Assembly (NCBI GenBank): GCA_035347995.1
Contig: DAOPQD010000019.1
Location: 1-47,234, forward strand
Reading direction: 5' to 3'
Length of the DNA: 47,234 bases
Source of the DNA: JAAZNO01 sp012798275
Lineage (GTDB): Bacteria > Chloroflexota > Anaerolineae > B4-G1 > SLSP01
Position 1 is the stretch's first letter. Every line of letters begins with the position of its first letter. The notes under the pieces were generated by a model. That model saw nothing but the letters and a program-made list of their open reading frames with translations. It was not told the DNA's origin and made no database searches. Below are positions 1 through 7,225 of the stretch, one piece after another. A program made the position numbers and the translations under genes.

Positions 1-104
1 CCGCGCTGAAGCGCGGTGTTTGAGGACGTCGCAGCCCCGGGGGCCAGGAATTTCTCATCTGATTCGTGAAATTCGGGTTCATTCGGGGCCATTTTCGAAG
101 GAGG
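1..104 (+). repeat. 104-bp intergenic repeat, copy A, ending in a ribosome binding site
   Basis: This block matches 4787-4890 at 99 of 104 positions with no gaps (mismatches at repeat positions 16, 19, 23, 30 and 56). It opens with a short hairpin, CCGCGC-TGAA-GCGCGG, at 1-16. It ends with AAGGAGG at 98-104, which is the Shine-Dalgarno sequence for the DegV gene starting at 111. The copy may begin before the window. No -35/-10 pair is obvious inside it. Confidence 0.9.
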
Positions 105-110
105 CGCGCT

Positions 111-962
111 GTGAACCATGTTACGGTTGTGACAGACTCGGTGGCCAATCTGCCAGCCGATGTGACGGAAAAATACGGCATCCCCATCGTGCCGCTCAGG
201 ATCGTCTGGGACGGGGAAGTCTTCCGCGATGGGGTAGATATCACCCCGCAGGAGTTCTACGTCCGACTGCAGGAGGACAAACGCATGCCCACCACTTCGA
301 CGATCGCGCCCGAAGAGCTGCTGCAAGTCCTCAGACCGCTGGCAGAGGAAGGAAAGTCCATTGTCGCCATCTTCCTGGCCCATGAACTCAGCGCCACCGT
401 TGACGTCGCGCAGAAAGTGCAGCTCCTGGCGCCCACACTGCCCCTACACGTCGTGGATTCCCGCACCGCCGCCATGGCCGAAGGCTTTGTGGTGCTGGAA
501 GCGGCTCGCGCCGCCGCCGACGGCGCCACCGTCGAGCAAGTTGTTGCCCGCGCCCAGGCAATGATCCCGCGCGTCCACATCCTGGGGGTAGTGGAGACGC
601 TGGAGTACCTGCGCCGGGGAGGGCGCATCGGCACCGCCGCTGCCTTCCTCGGCTCGATGCTGCAGATGAAACCCATCGTCGGCATCCCGCCCGGACACGG
701 CTCGGTCATCGGCGTCGCCCGGCCCCGCACGTGGAAAAACGCCATCGAACAGATGTTAGAGTTGATGGGCGAAGAAGTAGGAGAGCGACCGGTCCATGCC
801 GCCATCGGCCATGGGGCTCGCGAAGAAGAGGCGCACGCCCTGGCAGAAGCATTACGCCAGCGCTTCGACGTGCGGGAGCTCTACATCACCTATTTCACGC
901 CAGTGATGGGCGTCCACACCGGGCCGGTGCTCAGCATCTCGTTTTACGCAGACGAAGAATAG
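111..962 (+). CDS. DegV family fatty-acid-binding protein (FakB-like), copy A
   Basis: The product is a 283-residue DegV protein. The family binds a fatty acid in a two-domain fold, and in Firmicutes (FakB) it presents the acid to the kinase FakA for phosphorylation. Family signatures are the N-terminal VVTDSVANLP, MPTTSTIAPEE, the HELSATVD segment, VVDSRTAAMAEGF, YLRRGGRIG followed by the MKPIVGI segment, and the C-terminal TYFTPVMGVHTGP. I chose the GTG at 111 because AAGGAGG lies six bases upstream, supplied by the 104-bp repeat. A GTG at 66 would add 15 residues that match nothing in the next gene. The gene lies 10 bp before a close paralogue. No fakA-like kinase gene is present in the window, so the partner is unknown. 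Confidence 0.9.
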   Translation: MNHVTVVTDSVANLPADVTEKYGIPIVPLRIVWDGEVFRDGVDITPQEFYVRLQEDKRMPTTSTIAPEELLQVLRPLAEEGKSIVAIFLAHELSATVDVAQKVQLLAPTLPLHVVDSRTAAMAEGFVVLEAARAAADGATVEQVVARAQAMIPRVHILGVVETLEYLRRGGRIGTAAAFLGSMLQMKPIVGIPPGHGSVIGVARPRTWKNAIEQMLELMGEEVGERPVHAAIGHGAREEEAHALAEALRQRFDVRELYITYFTPVMGVHTGPVLSISFYADEE

Positions 963-972
963 GAGGGAAACT

Positions 973-1830
973 ATGAGTCGCGTCGCTATTGTGACGGAAT
1001 CCTCAAGCAATCTGCCGCCTGAGATCGTAAAGGAATACGGCATCCACGTCTTGCCGCTCAAGGTAATCTGGGAAGAAAAAGTGTTCCGTGATGGAGTGGA
1101 TCTCACCGCACAGGAGTTCTACAGCCGGTTGCGCATGGATCACTACATGCCGACGACGGCAGCGTTCAGTCCCAGCGAGTTCCTGGAGACCTTCCGCTCG
1201 CTGGCGCAGGAATATGAAGCCATTGTCGCCATTCTGCTCTCGCAAGACCTGACAGGCTCCGTCGAAGCGGCGCAGATCGCCTACCAGATGGCGCCCACGC
1301 TGCCCGTGCACATTGTGGATTCGCGCACCGCCGCGATGGCGCAGGGCTTCATCGTGCTGGAAGCGGCCCGCGCCGCGGCAGCCGGGGCCACCGCCGAGCA
1401 GGTCGTCGCCCGCGCCCAGGAGATGATTCCCCGCGTGCAATTTCTGGCCACGCTGGAGACGCTGGAGTACCTGCGACGGGGAGGACGCATCGGGACCGCC
1501 GCCGCCTTCCTCGGCTCGATGCTGCAGATGAAACCCATCGTCGGCATCCCGCCTGCACACGGCACGGTCGTCGGCGTCGCCCGCCCTCGCACGTGGAAAC
1601 GCGCCGTCGAACAGATGCTGGACTTGATGGGCGCAGCAGTGGGGGAACGGCCGGTCCATGTCGCCGTCAGCCACGGGGACCAGGAAGAAGAGGCCCACGC
1701 CCTGGCAGAAGAATTACGTCGGCGCTTCGACGTGCGGGAGCTCTACATCACCTATTTCACGCCGGTGATGGGCGCTCACGCCGGGCCGGCGCTCTGCGTC
1801 GCGTTTTACACGGACGAGGAAAAGCCGTAA
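973..1830 (+). CDS. DegV family fatty-acid-binding protein (FakB-like), copy B
   Basis: This 285-residue DegV protein is a tandem paralogue of the gene just upstream and is probably co-transcribed with it. AGGAGG precedes the ATG by a few bases. The fold signatures repeat: VTESSSNLPPEIV, MPTTAAFSPSEF, SQDLTGSVEAAQ, VDSRTAAMAQGF, YLRRGGRIGTAAAF and TYFTPVMGAHAGP. The C-terminal halves of the two proteins are nearly identical and the ligand-pocket loops differ more (TSTIAPEE against TAAFSPSE; LSATVDVAQ against LTGSVEAAQ). This suggests that the two copies bind different acyl chains, which is an inference. Some DNA stretches are identical between the copies, for example around 640-690 and 1503-1552. 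Confidence 0.9.
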   Translation: MSRVAIVTESSSNLPPEIVKEYGIHVLPLKVIWEEKVFRDGVDLTAQEFYSRLRMDHYMPTTAAFSPSEFLETFRSLAQEYEAIVAILLSQDLTGSVEAAQIAYQMAPTLPVHIVDSRTAAMAQGFIVLEAARAAAAGATAEQVVARAQEMIPRVQFLATLETLEYLRRGGRIGTAAAFLGSMLQMKPIVGIPPAHGTVVGVARPRTWKRAVEQMLDLMGAAVGERPVHVAVSHGDQEEEAHALAEELRRRFDVRELYITYFTPVMGAHAGPALCVAFYTDEEKP

Positions 1831-2030
1831 GAGGCCAGGAGACAGGGCTTGCGTCCTGCTCTGGATTTGAACCGCCGGGGCGCAAAGAACCATTTCGAAC
1901 GCATTTCCGAAAACAAGTCAGGCTTTTAGCTAATTTGCAGCGGATCAAAAATAGGAACTTTGCACTCTCGGCTTTTTTGGGGGGCAATTTATTTTTGCTC
2001 TCTTACGTAAATTTTATTGCGACAAAAAAC

Positions 2031-2987
2031 CTACCCAGTTGATAGCTTCCATAAGTCTCGGACCAAAAATGTCTGAAAATCTTTGATTTGCTCACGAAGT
2101 TGCTCATTTGTAACCATTTCTGGGCGCGGATCAACGTAATACACTCCATCTAATTTGCTCAATGCCACAGTATATCCCAAGAAATGATTGCTTTTGAAAG
2201 TGGAGTTAACCCCAAAAATACTATTCCCTGACTTAGCTCGTTGAACATCGTGCAAGAAAATAGCAATCACCGGGACTTCCCTGCCAAGTAATTTAGTTAA
2301 AAGATACTTATCAAGGAAGATTTTGTCCAGCCGATCTTTACTGGTAGTTTTTACAGATCCGACAATCTCTGTTTCATGAATAAGTCTAGTTTCAGCGGCA
2401 ACAATAGCTTTATTGCGGGAGAACACCAGGTCCAATTCATAAGACATCTCATAGCCCGGATAACCAGGGATCGGGATCCTGACAGTTCGAGGTTCACACT
2501 CTAATCCCACCTCTTGAATAATCAACTTTACCAGTATTTCAAAGAGCTGTCCAACACGTTTACGAGATTGGTTAGGATTCTCAAATGAATCCGTGATGCC
2601 ACCAATTGACTGCTGAAGTGTATAAATGACCTTATTAACCTCAGAAGTCTCAAAGTATCTCCTTGCTGCCTCCTGATCGAGGATTGTGTCTTGATATTGC
2701 CGTAAATCGGAGAGAAACAACATAAGCCGTTCAAATGCGGCCTTAAAATCATCTGCCGACTCGATAAATAGATTGGTATTGAGAGGACGGGTGATTCTGT
2801 AGCCGTAAGATACATCATACTGATAGAAAACATAATGGTTATGTGTGGGAGAAACAATGCGAGTCGGCTGGATTCTCTTGACAAGCCCAAGAAAGGCGTA
2901 GCACAGCTCAAAATAATCCTTTAACTCATTAAAAGCTGTTGTGTCTCGAACACTGGCCTGCAGGTCCATCAGTGTAGCTTCCGTCAT
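2031..2987 (-). CDS. putative type II restriction endonuclease
   Basis: This 318-residue protein is read as the restriction partner of the adjacent methyltransferase. The call rests mainly on context: the start codon overlaps the methyltransferase stop by four bases (ATGA), a normal arrangement for a coupled R-M pair. A possible PD-(D/E)XK-like core lies at residues 145-225. It includes GQLFE (Glu150), YELDLVFS (Asp186), AAETR and EIVGSVKTTSKDR (Lys213), followed by a helical DKIFLDKYLL segment. The usual acidic residue two before the catalytic Lys would be Ser211, so the catalytic assignment is tentative. The N-terminal half is unrecognised. The gene is visibly AT-richer than its neighbours. 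Recognition site unknown. It converges with the DegV pair across about 200 bp. Confidence 0.65.
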   Translation of the reverse strand: MTEATLMDLQASVRDTTAFNELKDYFELCYAFLGLVKRIQPTRIVSPTHNHYVFYQYDVSYGYRITRPLNTNLFIESADDFKAAFERLMLFLSDLRQYQDTILDQEAARRYFETSEVNKVIYTLQQSIGGITDSFENPNQSRKRVGQLFEILVKLIIQEVGLECEPRTVRIPIPGYPGYEMSYELDLVFSRNKAIVAAETRLIHETEIVGSVKTTSKDRLDKIFLDKYLLTKLLGREVPVIAIFLHDVQRAKSGNSIFGVNSTFKSNHFLGYTVALSKLDGVYYVDPRPEMVTNEQLREQIKDFQTFLVRDLWKLSTG

Positions 2988-4000
2988 CGAATGGACTTCC
3001 TTCTTTCAATATTTTCAAAATCATATTGAATCCACTTCTCTATCGGCCAGTCTTCAACTAACTCAATCCGCCTGACAGCCCAACGACAGTATTCAGAAGA
3101 GATGTCACAGCCTTTCCACCTGCGCCGAAGCTGTTCAGCCACAACAGCAGTGGTTCCAGAGCCAAGAAAAGGATCCACAATCAAATCGTCAATATTTGAG
3201 GAGGCCAGGATCAGCTTACGTAGAAGCTCCTCAGGTTTTTGTGTTGGATGAGGCGTTTTCTCATGCATTCCATTACAAGTCGTCGGTATTTCAATGACAT
3301 CCCTAGGCTTTGCGCCGCGTGGATGTGGTTGCCATAAAATATCCTTCCTACCATTGCCCTTTCCATACTGACTGGTCTCCGCTTGGGGGTGTTCTGGATA
3401 CTTCAAGGTGTGGTCGCTATAGGGAACACGCACATCATCAGTATTGAAAGTGAACTGTCGGCTTTTCCTGAAATGAAGAATGCTTTCATGTGAACGCCCC
3501 CAATCTGAACCTAAATTAGCTTTGTTCTTGTAATGCCAAATAAGCCAACGACATCCCTTAAAAAAACGAGAAGCGGACAATTTCAAGTCCGCGATTATTT
3601 CAGAAAACCCACAAATATACAGAGTGCCGGTAGGCTTTAGTACTCTAGCCGCTTCCCGTATCCATTGTAAGGACCATTCGACATACTCTTCTTGAGATTC
3701 AAAAGTATCCCATTCTGCTTTCTTAATGTTATAGGGCGGATCAGCAAAAATCATGTCAACCGATTCAGCCTCCAGGGACTGCAGCCAGGCAACAGCATCA
3801 CCAACCCATATTTCCCCATGCGGATGAGAATAATACAGAACTGGAGTATGGAGGTCTAGTAAAGACTCGTTAATTTCAAGAACGGTTCCTTTGAGCATTT
3901 GTTGTCCAAAAAAAGTCGGAATCTCCTTATTTCGCACATATTCAGTTAATGGCTCTTTGGCCTCAGTGAGAGAATTTGAGCGTTTCCCGCGTCTTTCCAT
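2984..4000 (-). CDS. site-specific DNA methyltransferase (N4-cytosine/N6-adenine, beta-type motif order)
   Basis: The enzyme transfers a methyl group from S-adenosylmethionine to an exocyclic amino group in DNA, protecting host sites from the adjacent endonuclease. The catalytic motif IV DPPY lies at residues 87-90 (MIFADPPYNIKKAEWD). The SAM-binding motif I is near the C-terminus, DPFLGSGTT at 276-284, preceded by HPTQKPEELL. This order (IV before I) and the PTQKP signature fit the beta class. The first 50 residues, including NKEIPTFFGQQML, are an extension of unclear role, and a downstream Met at residue 35 is an alternative start. Base composition is AT-rich like the endonuclease gene, which suggests the pair was acquired together. 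Confidence 0.88.
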   Translation of the reverse strand: MERRGKRSNSLTEAKEPLTEYVRNKEIPTFFGQQMLKGTVLEINESLLDLHTPVLYYSHPHGEIWVGDAVAWLQSLEAESVDMIFADPPYNIKKAEWDTFESQEEYVEWSLQWIREAARVLKPTGTLYICGFSEIIADLKLSASRFFKGCRWLIWHYKNKANLGSDWGRSHESILHFRKSRQFTFNTDDVRVPYSDHTLKYPEHPQAETSQYGKGNGRKDILWQPHPRGAKPRDVIEIPTTCNGMHEKTPHPTQKPEELLRKLILASSNIDDLIVDPFLGSGTTAVVAEQLRRRWKGCDISSEYCRWAVRRIELVEDWPIEKWIQYDFENIERRKSIR

Positions 4001-4113
4001 AGCTCAATTACACCCTACTCATTGCTTGAAATTGCCAGCTAATGGCACTGACCCCAATCAGAACGCTTCGCTTGGCCACTTTGCTCTCTCTGCGTAGTCA
4101 GTGAGAGAAAACA

Positions 4114-4119
4114 ATTATA
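4114..4119 (-). promoter_or_regulatory. possible -10 element for the restriction-modification operon
   Basis: On the minus strand a perfect TATAAT lies about 113 bp upstream of the methyltransferase start. No good -35 hexamer sits 16-18 bp further up, so this is a weak call. The rest of 4001-4248 is AT-rich with no gene. Confidence 0.35.
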
Positions 4120-4248
4120 CTGTCTCTTTCAAAGAACGCTTGCTTATGGCCAGGCTCCTTTAACATTCTATTCGAAGCTTCCCGCAATGTCAAGGAATTT
4201 CCTGGCCGGGAAAGGGGAATGGTTCAATGCTCTGCAGCTTGCGCTTAC

Positions 4249-4276
4249 TTGACAGACTTCCCGGCTTTCGTATAAT
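4249..4276 (+). promoter_or_regulatory. consensus sigma-70-type promoter of the rubredoxin gene
   Basis: TTGACA (4249-4254) and TATAAT (4271-4276), both perfect hexamers, are separated by 16 bp. Transcription would start near 4283, giving a leader of about 70 nt before the rubredoxin ATG. The strength of the match suggests high, constitutive expression. Confidence 0.85.
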
Positions 4277-4283
4277 CGAATCA

Positions 4284-4312
4284 CAGAGCTGCAAGCGTCT
4301 TATGAAGCTCTG
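4284..4312 (+). other. hairpin at the 5' end of the rubredoxin mRNA
   Basis: CAGAGCT (4284-4290) pairs with AGCTCTG (4306-4312) around a 15-nt loop. It starts at the predicted transcription start, so it would cap the 5' end of the message. A stabilising role is an inference. Confidence 0.5.
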
Positions 4313-4353
4313 AGGTTATGGGCCCGTCCATTAGTGTGAAAAGGAGTGGCAAG

Positions 4354-4518
4354 ATGCAGAAGTGGATTTGCGAAGTGTGCGGTTATGTTTATGATCCCAA
4401 AGCAGGGGACCCGGAAAATGGCATTGACCCTGGCACGCCGTTTGAGGAGCTTCCCGAAGATTGGTCGTGTCCGGATTGCGGCGCGAGCAAGGACATGTTC
4501 GAGCCCTACGAGGAATAA
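4354..4518 (+). CDS. rubredoxin
   Basis: This 54-residue one-electron carrier binds a single iron through four cysteines. Both metal knuckles are present: CEVCGYVYDP near the N-terminus and CPDCGASKDMFEP near the C-terminus, with the conserved GDP and PFEELPEDWSCP segments between. The length is typical for a free rubredoxin. I chose the ATG at 4354 because AAGGAG (4341-4346) lies seven bases upstream; an upstream in-frame start at 4318 would add 12 unrelated residues. It is monocistronic, with its own promoter and terminator. No rubredoxin reductase or obvious electron acceptor is adjacent, so the partner is unknown. Such proteins commonly serve oxygen or peroxide detoxification. Confidence 0.95.
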   Translation: MQKWICEVCGYVYDPKAGDPENGIDPGTPFEELPEDWSCPDCGASKDMFEPYEE

Positions 4519-4550
4519 TCCCGTTTCGATATCGCCTGGAAATGTCGAGC

Positions 4551-4592
4551 AAACAACGCCGGCATGGCTTACAACAGCCTCCGGCGTTGTTT
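4551..4592 (+). terminator. intrinsic-type terminator after rubredoxin
   Basis: AAACAACGCCGG (4551-4562) pairs perfectly with CCGGCGTTGTTT (4581-4592) across an 18-nt loop. The stem begins 32 bp after the stop codon and its 3' arm ends in TTGTTT. No longer T-run follows. Confidence 0.75.
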
Positions 4593-4722
4593 CATGATGA
4601 TGCCACACCGACAATGTCCGTGCTCAAACTAACGTGAACCCGGGCGAACGTGCGAAGGTGCTGATTCGCTGACCTTCGGAGGAGACGCCATGTGCTGGCG
4701 CACGCCGAACAAGCACGAAAAT

Positions 4723-4748
4723 GTGAGGCGTGAGGCGTGAGGCGTGAG
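4723..4748 (+). repeat. short 7-bp tandem repeat
   Basis: The unit GTGAGGC is repeated three times and followed by a partial copy (GTGAG). It lies in the 380-bp gap between rubredoxin and the GAF gene. The rest of that gap holds the rubredoxin terminator, the second 104-bp repeat and nothing else I can identify. Confidence 0.8.
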
Positions 4749-4786
4749 TAGAGGTTGCGGCGGTTCACTGATCCGACACGAACCAA

Positions 4787-4890
4787 CCGCGCTGAAGCGC
4801 GCTGGTTGGGGACGTAGCAGCCCCGGGGGCCAGGAATTTCTAATCTGATTCGTGAAATTCGGGTTCATTCGGGGCCATTTTCGAAGGAGG
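4787..4890 (+). repeat. 104-bp intergenic repeat, copy B, ending in a ribosome binding site
   Basis: This is the second copy of the block at 1-104, colinear and with five substitutions. Its opening hairpin is larger, because CCAAC upstream and TTGG downstream extend the CGCGC-TGAA-GCGCG core. It ends in AAGGAGG (4884-4890), which serves the GAF gene starting at 4899. Confidence 0.9.
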
Positions 4891-4898
4891 AGATACCC

Positions 4899-5363
4899 AT
4901 GGAAGCAGAAATCACAGCCGCTTTGTTGGCCGATGTTCAAGCCCTTCTCGCCAGTGACCTCGACCGGGAGGCCTGCCTCACAGCCGTGTGCCAGGCGCTG
5001 AGGACGCACGTCCCTTACTACCATTGGGTCGGTTTCTATCTGGTGGATCCAGAACGGCAACGGGAGCTGGTGCTGGGGCCCTTCGTCGGCGCGCCGACGG
5101 AGCACACGCGGATCAAGTTCGGACAGGGGATTTGTGGGCAAGCTGCCGAACGCGAGCAGACCTTCATCATCCAGGACGTGAGCGCGGAAAGCAATTACCT
5201 CTCCTGCAGCGCGGACGTCCAATCGGAGATCGTCGTCCCCATTTTCCGCGATGGCGCGGTGATAGGAGAACTCGACATTGACTCCCACACGCTGGCGCCG
5301 TTTTCCGCTGCGGATCGGCGGACGCTGGAACAAATCGCGGCGCTCGTCGCGCCGCTGCTGTAA
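4899..5363 (+). CDS. GAF domain protein, free-methionine-(R)-sulfoxide reductase-like
   Basis: This single-GAF protein of 154 residues has the fRMsr pattern: HWVGFYLV, ELVLGPFVG, GQGICGQAA and SEIVVPIF. fRMsr enzymes reduce free methionine-R-sulfoxide using three conserved cysteines. Two can be placed here, Cys79 in GICG and Cys103 in LSCS. The position ten residues before Cys79, Cys in the enzymes of E. coli type, is His69 (EHTRIKF). The protein is therefore either a two-cysteine reductase or a GAF sensor derived from one. The ATG at 4899 sits eight bases after AAGGAGG of the repeat. It ends 27 bp from the convergent TIM-barrel gene. Confidence 0.8.
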   Translation: MEAEITAALLADVQALLASDLDREACLTAVCQALRTHVPYYHWVGFYLVDPERQRELVLGPFVGAPTEHTRIKFGQGICGQAAEREQTFIIQDVSAESNYLSCSADVQSEIVVPIFRDGAVIGELDIDSHTLAPFSAADRRTLEQIAALVAPLL

Positions 5364-5389
5364 TCCGCCTTTCCTACGCCGTCAACCGG

Positions 5390-6214
5390 TCATGCCGGCG
5401 CAGGAGCGGGGTGGCAAAAGTCCGCCCCCAAGACGCGCTGCACGAACTGCAGGCTCTGCTCGGCCGCATCGGGATCGTCAATCTCGATGACCAGAATGGG
5501 GTCGCGCTCCAATGTCGCCAGGAGCGGCAGCAGCTCGGTGTAATTGATCGCTCCACCAGGCGCATTCAACGCCAGATGCTCGTCAATGACACCGCGCGTG
5601 TTGTTCACATGGACATGGATGATGAAAGCGCGCAAGGTCTCTATCCAGGCCTCAAGCGGCTGTTGGCGGTTGAAGCGATACAAATAAGCGTGGCTGACAT
5701 CCAGACAAACGCCGAAGTGCGGTGCAGGTAAATCCTTGAAAAGCTCGCGCAGCAAATGGGGATCGGGATCCCACATGTTCTCGAGAGCAACCTTCAAGCC
5801 CCGCTGCGCCGCTTCAGGTTCCAGCTCCAACAGAAACGTCCGCTGATTCTTGAGCCATTCGGTACGATAGTGCTCCGTGCGGATCATGGGCAGGAAATTA
5901 GTATGGAACACTATCTGGGAAGCGCCGAGCTCAGCCGCGATGTCGAGGTTGAGCAAATAACGCTCGCGGGTCAACGCCACCACTGCCGGGTCGAAGCTCG
6001 CCGAGGACATGTCGAAGAACGCCCCGTGACAGGAAAGCGAGCCGGGGAAATCCTGCAGCAGAGCCTTGTAGTCATCCAGCAAAGTGCGCCAGGAGCCATT
6101 GAGCACGTCTGGATTGGAAAACGCCTGCAATTCCAGGCCGCATCCATGCTTCAATGCCAGCTCAAGGTGTCGGGTGATGTCCCTGCAACTCTGCGCGAGA
6201 TGTACCTTGCTCAT
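5390..6214 (-). CDS. sugar phosphate isomerase/epimerase-like TIM-barrel protein
   Basis: This 274-residue protein belongs to the xylose isomerase-like / AP endonuclease 2 TIM-barrel superfamily. Metal-site strands are recognisable in order: SCHGAFFD, IVFHTNFLP, VALENMWDPDP (Glu), GVCLDVSHAYLY (Asp, His), IHVHVNNTRG, HLALNAPGGAINY and LVIEIDD (Glu). Members use a divalent metal to isomerise or epimerise sugars, or to cleave DNA in endonuclease IV. The family is too broad to name a substrate here. Its own promoter places transcription initiation at or next to the ATG, so it is probably expressed separately from ribF although it lies 53 bp downstream of it. Confidence 0.75.
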   Translation of the reverse strand: MSKVHLAQSCRDITRHLELALKHGCGLELQAFSNPDVLNGSWRTLLDDYKALLQDFPGSLSCHGAFFDMSSASFDPAVVALTRERYLLNLDIAAELGASQIVFHTNFLPMIRTEHYRTEWLKNQRTFLLELEPEAAQRGLKVALENMWDPDPHLLRELFKDLPAPHFGVCLDVSHAYLYRFNRQQPLEAWIETLRAFIIHVHVNNTRGVIDEHLALNAPGGAINYTELLPLLATLERDPILVIEIDDPDAAEQSLQFVQRVLGADFCHPAPAPA

Positions 6215-6221
6215 AATTTCA

Positions 6222-6249
6222 ATTGTAGCGTGTCAAAGCAAAAAAGCAA
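6222..6249 (-). promoter_or_regulatory. leaderless-type promoter of the TIM-barrel gene
   Basis: On the minus strand TTGCTT and TACAAT are separated by 16 bp. Exactly seven bases lie between the -10 hexamer and the ATG at 6214, so transcription should begin at the start codon. There is no Shine-Dalgarno sequence in those seven bases. The same geometry occurs at 30661-30696. Confidence 0.65.
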
Positions 6250-6267
6250 GAGCTCGGCGACTTTTGT

Positions 6268-7206
6268 CTAGCCGATTTCCCCATTCCAGGCGGCGAACCA
6301 CCGTCGCGCCTGTACCACGTCCTCGTGCATTTGTGCCACCAGGCCAGCAGCGGAGTCAAAGCGCACCTCTGGACGCAAGCGCGTGAAGAAGTCCAGCTGC
6401 AAGCGCTCCCCGTAAATATCCACGTCGAAATCCAGCAGATGGGCCTCCACGGTCACATCGCTGTGATCGAAGGTCGGGCGCGTGCCCACGTTGGTGACCG
6501 CTTCAAAAGCACCGCGCTCCAGCCGCGCCCGGCAGACGTAAATGCCGTTCTGCGGCAGGAGACGCTCCGGCGGGATCTCCAGATTCGCCGTAGGAAAGCC
6601 CAACTGTCGCCCCCGCTGCTCGCCGGGACACACGATGCCCGTCAGCCGGTAGGGGCGACCGAGCAGGTCATTGGCCTCCTCGATGCGCCCTTCCGACAGC
6701 AGCCGCCGAATGTCGCTGCTGTGCACCGCAGTGCCGCGCCAGATGAAGGGAGCAAACGTGTGCACCTCAAAGCCCAGCTCTGCGCCCAAACGCCGCAACA
6801 CGTCGAGAGTGCCCTCACGCCGGTGACCCAGGGCGAAATCCGGCCCCGCCCACAGCGCCGCCAACCGCAAATGCCCGCGAATCCAGCTCAGAAAGGCGCG
6901 CGCCGACAAAGTCGCCACTGACGTATCGAAGGGCTGCACGATCACGCCATCCAGCCCCAGGACGGCGAACTGCTCCAACCGCTCGTCGAGGGACGAGAGC
7001 CAGAAATGCCCGGCGTTGCCGTTGAAGAATTGCCGCGGCAGCGGGTCGAAGGTCAACACCACCGCCTGCCCCGCCCCGGCGCGCGCGGCGGCGACGACTT
7101 CTCCCAACAACGCCTGATGCCCGCGATGCAGGCCGTCAAAAGCGCCGATGACCAACTGGGTCGGCGCATCGGGAACGAGCCGGTTCAGATCGTGTTCAAT
7201 CCACAT
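6268..7206 (-). CDS. ribF: bifunctional riboflavin kinase / FAD synthetase
   Basis: The enzyme phosphorylates riboflavin to FMN and adenylates FMN to FAD. The N-terminal FAD synthetase domain has the nucleotidyltransferase motif GAFDGLHRGH. The C-terminal riboflavin kinase domain has GRQLGFPTANL, NGIYVCRA, TNVGTRPTF and LRPEVRFD. At 312 residues the length is normal. I chose the ATG at 7206, giving MWIEHDLNRL; a further upstream in-frame start would overlap truB and add 19 unrelated residues. It is the last gene of the nusA-infB-truB cluster, 19 bp after truB, a common bacterial order. Confidence 0.92.
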   Translation of the reverse strand: MWIEHDLNRLVPDAPTQLVIGAFDGLHRGHQALLGEVVAAARAGAGQAVVLTFDPLPRQFFNGNAGHFWLSSLDERLEQFAVLGLDGVIVQPFDTSVATLSARAFLSWIRGHLRLAALWAGPDFALGHRREGTLDVLRRLGAELGFEVHTFAPFIWRGTAVHSSDIRRLLSEGRIEEANDLLGRPYRLTGIVCPGEQRGRQLGFPTANLEIPPERLLPQNGIYVCRARLERGAFEAVTNVGTRPTFDHSDVTVEAHLLDFDVDIYGERLQLDFFTRLRPEVRFDSAAGLVAQMHEDVVQARRWFAAWNGEIG

Positions 7207-7225
7207 GCCCTGTTCGTCTTCCGAG

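Noticed and set aside
1831..2030. Terminator between the DegV pair and the endonuclease gene
   Set aside because: The gap is AT-rich with T-runs, but no stem of convincing length was found.
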